DNA of 8,394 bases from JBOFDK01 sp051650305 (GTDB taxonomy: Bacteria; Bacillota; Clostridia; Lachnospirales; Cellulosilyticaceae): the NCBI GenBank assembly GCA_051650305.1, contig JBOFIT010000026.1, forward strand, positions 1-8,394, written 5' to 3'. The translations under genes were made by a program, and so were the position numbers. Positions 5,556 to 8,394 of the stretch are shown here, piece by piece; position 1 is the first letter of the stretch, and every line of letters begins with the position of its first letter. The notes beneath the pieces are model-generated. The model saw nothing but the letters and a program-made list of their open reading frames with translations. It ran no database searches and was not told where the DNA came from.

Positions 5556-6143
5556 CTACTCAAACACTTCCCATTTCTCCCCACTATGAGGGTCCATATC
5601 TTGATAAAGTGTCATCTCTCCATCTGGGCTTATAACTACCTTCATCTCTGCATAATTAGCTTCTTGAGGCTTTAGATACTCATCATAGTAAGTCTGGTAG
5701 TAAGGATCATTCTTTTCTTTCGCTTCTTTGATATAGCCTACTGTATCAGGGTCTTTGTCATGGTTTTTATACTTCACTGTATACATGATTAAGGCTTCAA
5801 TACTTCCATCTTCAAGGATTGTTTCTTTATAGTAGGATAAGCCATCACCTAGCACCTCATAATGTGCTTCAAAATGTGGCAACAGCTTTTGTTGAAGGTA
5901 TGCTAAAACTTTCTCTTCCGTTGTTTCTTCTTTTTTTATAACTTCCTTTTCATCGCTAGTGTCTGTATCTTTTGCCTCTTCTTCCTTTGGTTCTTCAGCC
6001 TCTTCATTGTTAGCCATTGCATTTATATTTTCTTTTTCTACGTTTTCTTTCTTGGATGGTGTCTTTAGATTAGTCACTAATGCTATTGATGCTATGATTA
6101 CAGCGATGATTACTACCCCTATTAGCCATTTATAAGATTTCAT
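5556..6143 (-). CDS. Membrane-anchored extracytoplasmic protein of unknown function
   Basis: This 195-residue protein is not recognised. It opens with MKSYKW and a hydrophobic helix at residues about 7-24 (IGVVIIAVIIASIALV). With no lipobox cysteine and no obvious signal-peptidase site, it is best read as a single-pass membrane anchor. Residues about 28-78 are a low-complexity linker dominated by Glu, Lys, Asp and Thr, suited to crossing the cell wall. A small folded domain follows at about 78-195, with many Tyr residues (PYYQTYYDEYL) and a strand pattern such as EALIMYTVKYKN and AEMKVVISPDGEMTLYQ. Its ending, SGEKWEVFE, is polar. The start ATG at 6141-6143 has a GGGGAG site. A near-consensus sigma-A promoter lies 45 bp upstream at 6188-6216. 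No terminator is visible after its stop, so its transcript may run into the structured leader and small ORF downstream. Confidence 0.75.
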   Translation of the reverse strand: MKSYKWLIGVVIIAVIIASIALVTNLKTPSKKENVEKENINAMANNEEAEEPKEEEAKDTDTSDEKEVIKKEETTEEKVLAYLQQKLLPHFEAHYEVLGDGLSYYKETILEDGSIEALIMYTVKYKNHDKDPDTVGYIKEAKEKNDPYYQTYYDEYLKPQEANYAEMKVVISPDGEMTLYQDMDPHSGEKWEVFE

Positions 6144-6187
6144 ATAGTCTCCCCTTTCATTGTTTAGATTTTAGACTTCATATTTCT

Positions 6188-6216
6188 AGTCTATGGGGCG
6201 CTGTTATAAGTGTCAA
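6188..6216 (-). promoter_or_regulatory. Sigma-A promoter of the membrane-anchored protein
   Basis: On the minus strand a consensus -35 TTGACA (6216-6211) is followed after exactly 17 bp by TAGACT (6193-6188), a 4/6 match to the -10. The distance to the start codon leaves a short leader of about 40 nt. Confidence 0.65.
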
Positions 6217-6333
6217 TATTTTCACACTATTTTAATATTACAATCTATTTACATTGTCTTTTTATTCAGTTAGGTTTGATAAATAGTAGTGTGCCTAAAA
6301 ATTCTATTATTGCACTTATTTTCTGCTAACTTC

Positions 6334-6362
6334 TTGACTTTTTAAATAATTTGTCTTATAGT
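6334..6362 (+). promoter_or_regulatory. lysA: Sigma-A promoter of the TrmB-lysA operon
   Basis: TTGACT at 6334-6339 and TATAGT at 6357-6362 are spaced by 17 bp, five of six matches to consensus in each hexamer. Transcription would start near 6369, inside the operator dyad. Confidence 0.8.
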
Positions 6363-6384
6363 AGTTCTAAACAAAACTACTATA
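6357..6384. promoter_or_regulatory. Perfect inverted-repeat operator over the TrmB-lysA promoter
   Basis: TATAGTAGTT (6357-6366) and AACTACTATA (6375-6384) are exact reverse complements separated by 8 bp. The left arm contains the whole -10 hexamer, and the right arm abuts the ribosome site AGGTGAT (6384-6390). A dimeric regulator bound here would block RNA polymerase, so autorepression by the encoded TrmB-like protein is the simplest reading. The same pairing in RNA could also form a hairpin next to the ribosome site, though transcription starts inside the repeat and would lose the left arm. Confidence 0.7.
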
Positions 6385-6393
6385 GGTGATGAA

Positions 6394-7077
6394 ATGGATT
6401 TTAATACTGCTTTACTTAAACTAGGCTTTACACCGATTGAAGCCAACGTCTTTATAACCCTTTGCAAAAACGGTGCCTTAACGGGCTATGAAGTAGCAAA
6501 ACTCTGTGGCATTTCTCGTTCAAATGTTTATGCTGCTTTATATAGCTTACAAGAAAAAGGAAAATGTTATACCATCGAAAGTGATACCAATAAGTATATC
6601 GCACTTTCAAAAGATGAATTGCTAGAAGGTAGCAAACGTGAATTTGATGACGTATGGCACAGCATCGACACACAGTTCCCTAAAGCACTACCTCTAGGCG
6701 ATCCTTATGTCACAATCAAAGGGTATGACACTGTCGTTGATAAAATCAAGCATACGATTCTTAGCTGTACCTCACATGTTTATCTGCTTACGACTAAAGA
6801 TACCATTCTACTTTTCAAGGAAGAACTCGAAAATATTAGTACAACAAAAAGAGTCACCATTATCTGCGATGAACATTTAATAATAGGGGATGCTTTAGTC
6901 TATACCAAAGCCAAGCCACCTACAGGCTTTCATATGATTATGGACACCCATTCTGTTATTACTGGTGATTTATGTGAGTCGCCTCAATGCTTATATACTT
7001 GTAACCAATCACTTGTAAGGCTTATGCGTGAATCATTCATCACAGAATTAGATATGATTAAACTTTCAAACCAATAA
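6394..7077 (+). CDS. TrmB-family transcriptional regulator
   Basis: This 227-residue cytoplasmic regulator starts with a TrmB-type winged helix-turn-helix at residues 5-72: LLKLGFTPIEANVFITL, TGYEVAKLCGISRSNVYAALY as the HTH, and a wing near CYTIESDTNKYIALSKDEL. The remainder (about 104-220) is a compact sensor region with GYDTVVDKIKHTILSC, typical of the phospholipase-D-like half of short TrmB proteins. It lacks the long sugar-binding domain of archaeal TrmB. Three cysteines close together near the C-terminus (C194, C199, C203) could be a metal or redox site, but this is conjecture. The gene is followed 10 bp later by lysA, whose ribosome site overlaps its stop codon. A perfect operator covers its promoter. 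An effector linked to lysine or diaminopimelate supply is a reasonable inference from the operon only. Confidence 0.85.
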   Translation: MDFNTALLKLGFTPIEANVFITLCKNGALTGYEVAKLCGISRSNVYAALYSLQEKGKCYTIESDTNKYIALSKDELLEGSKREFDDVWHSIDTQFPKALPLGDPYVTIKGYDTVVDKIKHTILSCTSHVYLLTTKDTILLFKEELENISTTKRVTIICDEHLIIGDALVYTKAKPPTGFHMIMDTHSVITGDLCESPQCLYTCNQSLVRLMRESFITELDMIKLSNQ

Positions 7078-7084
7078 GGAGGAG
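7077..7084 (+). promoter_or_regulatory. lysA: Strong ribosome binding site of lysA overlapping the regulator's stop codon
   Basis: AGGAGGAG at 7077-7084 shares its first base with the regulator's TAA (7075-7077) and lies three to four bases before the ATG at 7088. The core AGGAGG is nearly a perfect anti-SD match. The arrangement favours translational coupling and supports the lysA start. Confidence 0.8.
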
Positions 7085-7087
7085 ACC

Positions 7088-8344
7088 ATGAATACTTTAA
7101 ATGGCCATTATACACAAGAGACAAATTTTTATGGGGGAAATGATGTATTTGAATTAATACAGACTTACGGTTCTCCCCTCTATATTTACAATGAAGAAAT
7201 CCTTCGTACACGTTGCCGTGAGATGAAAAATCTCGTTACCTACGACAACTTCGTACCACATTACTCCATCAAAGCGAATACCAATATACACTTACTGAAA
7301 ATCGTACGTGAAGAAGGCTTACACGCTGACGTGATGAGCCCAGGGGAAATCTTCCTAGCGAAGCAAAGTGGCTTTACCCCAGATGAACTTTTCTTCATCC
7401 CAAACAATGTAACTGAAGAAGATATGCGCTATGCAATTGCTGAAGGTGTCGTTACAAGTATCGACTCTCTTTCTCAGCTTGAAATGTATGGTAACTTAAA
7501 TCCTGGCGGCAAAGTAGCCATCCGCTTTAATCCTGGTGTAGGTGCTGGACACCATGAAAAAGTCGTAACTGCTGGTAAGAAAACAAAATTCGGTATCAAT
7601 CCATCAGATATCACAGAAGTTAAACGCTTACTTACTGCTTATGACTTAACGCTTGTTGGTATCAACCAACATATCGGTTCACTCTTTATGGATGCTGATC
7701 CTTATATCAAGAGCCTTGACTCTATTTTAGAGATTGCCAAAGCTTTCCCTAACCTCGAGTTTATCGACCTTGGTGGTGGCTTCGGTATTCCTTACCATAA
7801 GCAAGAAGGTGAAGCGCGCCTTGACCTCGTAGCTCTTGGTCAAAAACTTGATGAAGTGATGCATACTTTCGCTGATGCCTACGGCAAGAAAGTACAATTC
7901 CAGATCGAGCCTGGTCGTTATATCCCTTGTGAATCAGGCGTCGTACTGGGTACGGTGACAAGTATCAAGGAAAATGCAGGCATCAATTATCTTGGTTCTG
8001 ACATTGGTTTCAATGTTCTTCAGCGCCCTATTATGTATGATTCACACCACGATATGGAGCTTTATAGCAAGTCACCACTTGCTCCAGCTACCGCCCTACC
8101 TTATACAGTGGTAGGTAATATCTGTGAAAGTGGCGATAAACTTGCTTGTGGTCGTGTACTTCCTGAAGCTCAGGTAGGTAATCTACTTGGTGTGATGGAT
8201 GCAGGTGCATACGGTTTCTGTATGTCTTCTTCTTATAACCAAAGACCTCGTGTTGCAGAGGTTCTCGTAGAGACTTCTGGCAATGTACGTCTTATCCGCA
8301 AACGTGAAACCTTCGAAGATTTACTTCAGCATATGCTCGTCTAA
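7088..8344 (+). CDS. lysA: Diaminopimelate decarboxylase
   Basis: This PLP-dependent fold-type III decarboxylase converts meso-2,6-diaminopimelate to L-lysine and CO2, the last step of bacterial lysine synthesis, in the cytoplasm. The 418-residue length is usual for the family. Visible signatures in order are HYSIKANTN with the PLP-binding Lys62, HIGS at 195-198, the phosphate-binding GGGFGIPY at 229-236, EPGRYIP at 274-280, CESGD at 346-350 with the active-site cysteine contributed across the dimer, and DAGAYG with SSYNQRPR near the end. CESGD argues for diaminopimelate rather than ornithine or carboxynorspermidine as substrate. The segment SDIGFNVLQRPIMYDSHHD at 304-322 diverges from the common DAGF..L.RP.LY form but keeps RP and Y. 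It sits 10 bp behind the TrmB-like gene in one operon and is closed by a strong terminator. Confidence 0.94.
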   Translation: MNTLNGHYTQETNFYGGNDVFELIQTYGSPLYIYNEEILRTRCREMKNLVTYDNFVPHYSIKANTNIHLLKIVREEGLHADVMSPGEIFLAKQSGFTPDELFFIPNNVTEEDMRYAIAEGVVTSIDSLSQLEMYGNLNPGGKVAIRFNPGVGAGHHEKVVTAGKKTKFGINPSDITEVKRLLTAYDLTLVGINQHIGSLFMDADPYIKSLDSILEIAKAFPNLEFIDLGGGFGIPYHKQEGEARLDLVALGQKLDEVMHTFADAYGKKVQFQIEPGRYIPCESGVVLGTVTSIKENAGINYLGSDIGFNVLQRPIMYDSHHDMELYSKSPLAPATALPYTVVGNICESGDKLACGRVLPEAQVGNLLGVMDAGAYGFCMSSSYNQRPRVAEVLVETSGNVRLIRKRETFEDLLQHMLV

Positions 8345-8350
8345 ACTAAA

Positions 8351-8390
8351 AAACCACCTAAAGCTTCACATTAAGCTTTAGGTGGTTTTT
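8351..8390 (+). terminator. Intrinsic terminator of the TrmB-lysA operon
   Basis: CCACCTAAAGCTT (8354-8366) pairs perfectly with AAGCTTTAGGTGG (8373-8385) around a 6-nt loop, with A-T pairs extending the base, followed by five T bases (8386-8390). The A run before the left arm means it could also stop leftward transcription. It begins only a few bases after the lysA stop. Confidence 0.95.
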
Positions 8391-8394
8391 CATT

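Noticed and set aside
6217..6393. Lysine riboswitch upstream of the TrmB-lysA operon
   Set aside because: The predicted transcription start near 6369 leaves only about 25 nt of leader, far too short.
6452..7961. Leftward open frames opposite the TrmB-type and lysA genes
   Set aside because: They are shadows; the rightward genes have full-length motifs and strong ribosome sites.
1..8394. CRISPR arrays, tRNA/rRNA genes, insertion sequences
   Set aside because: No regularly spaced repeats, no tRNA-like cloverleaf or rRNA sequence, and no transposase or terminal inverted repeats were seen.

Overview
The window looks like chromosome from a low-GC Gram-positive anaerobe, most likely a Clostridia/Lachnospirales-type Firmicute. 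The base composition is AT-rich, Shine-Dalgarno sequences are strong GGAGG-type sites, promoters are of sigma-A type, and intrinsic terminators have T tracts. Gene families are typical Firmicute accessory functions: MATE efflux with a MerR/GyrI-like regulator, a YafY-type WYL regulator, and an AraC domain fused to a phosphotransferase. The species is an inference and cannot be fixed from sequence reading alone.

Left part (1-2585): the 5' end of a MATE-family efflux pump runs leftward out of the window. It is divergent from a MerR-type multidrug-sensing regulator. The pump promoter has the stretched 19-bp spacer that MerR proteins act on, with a palindrome filling that spacer. The regulator gene converges on, and overlaps by 23 bp, a gene for an unusual AraC-HTH/aminoglycoside-phosphotransferase-like fusion.

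Middle (2764-5110): a leftward SAM methyltransferase and a leftward pyridoxamine-oxidase-like flavin protein are separated by a 17-bp-stem intrinsic terminator that leaves no room for a new promoter before the methyltransferase. A rightward WYL regulator is divergent from the flavin protein, and a palindrome lies over both promoters. The leftward genes (flavin protein, methyltransferase, AraC-kinase fusion) may form one attenuated operon.

Right-centre (5111-6143): a membrane-anchored protein of unknown function is followed on the same strand by a structured RNA segment. This segment has a closing stem, internal hairpins, a possible pseudoknot and a terminator hairpin with a GAAA loop and T tract. 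A 48-codon small ORF with its own ribosome binding site comes next, then a second terminator overlapping its stop codon. This riboswitch-like leader plus small ORF is the best candidate for something undescribed.

Right end (6394-8394): a TrmB-type regulator and diaminopimelate decarboxylase (lysA) form a tight two-gene operon. It has a near-consensus promoter, a perfect 10-bp inverted-repeat operator over the -10 element, and a strong terminator. Its arrangement suggests an autoregulated lysine-synthesis unit controlled by a protein rather than by a lysine riboswitch.
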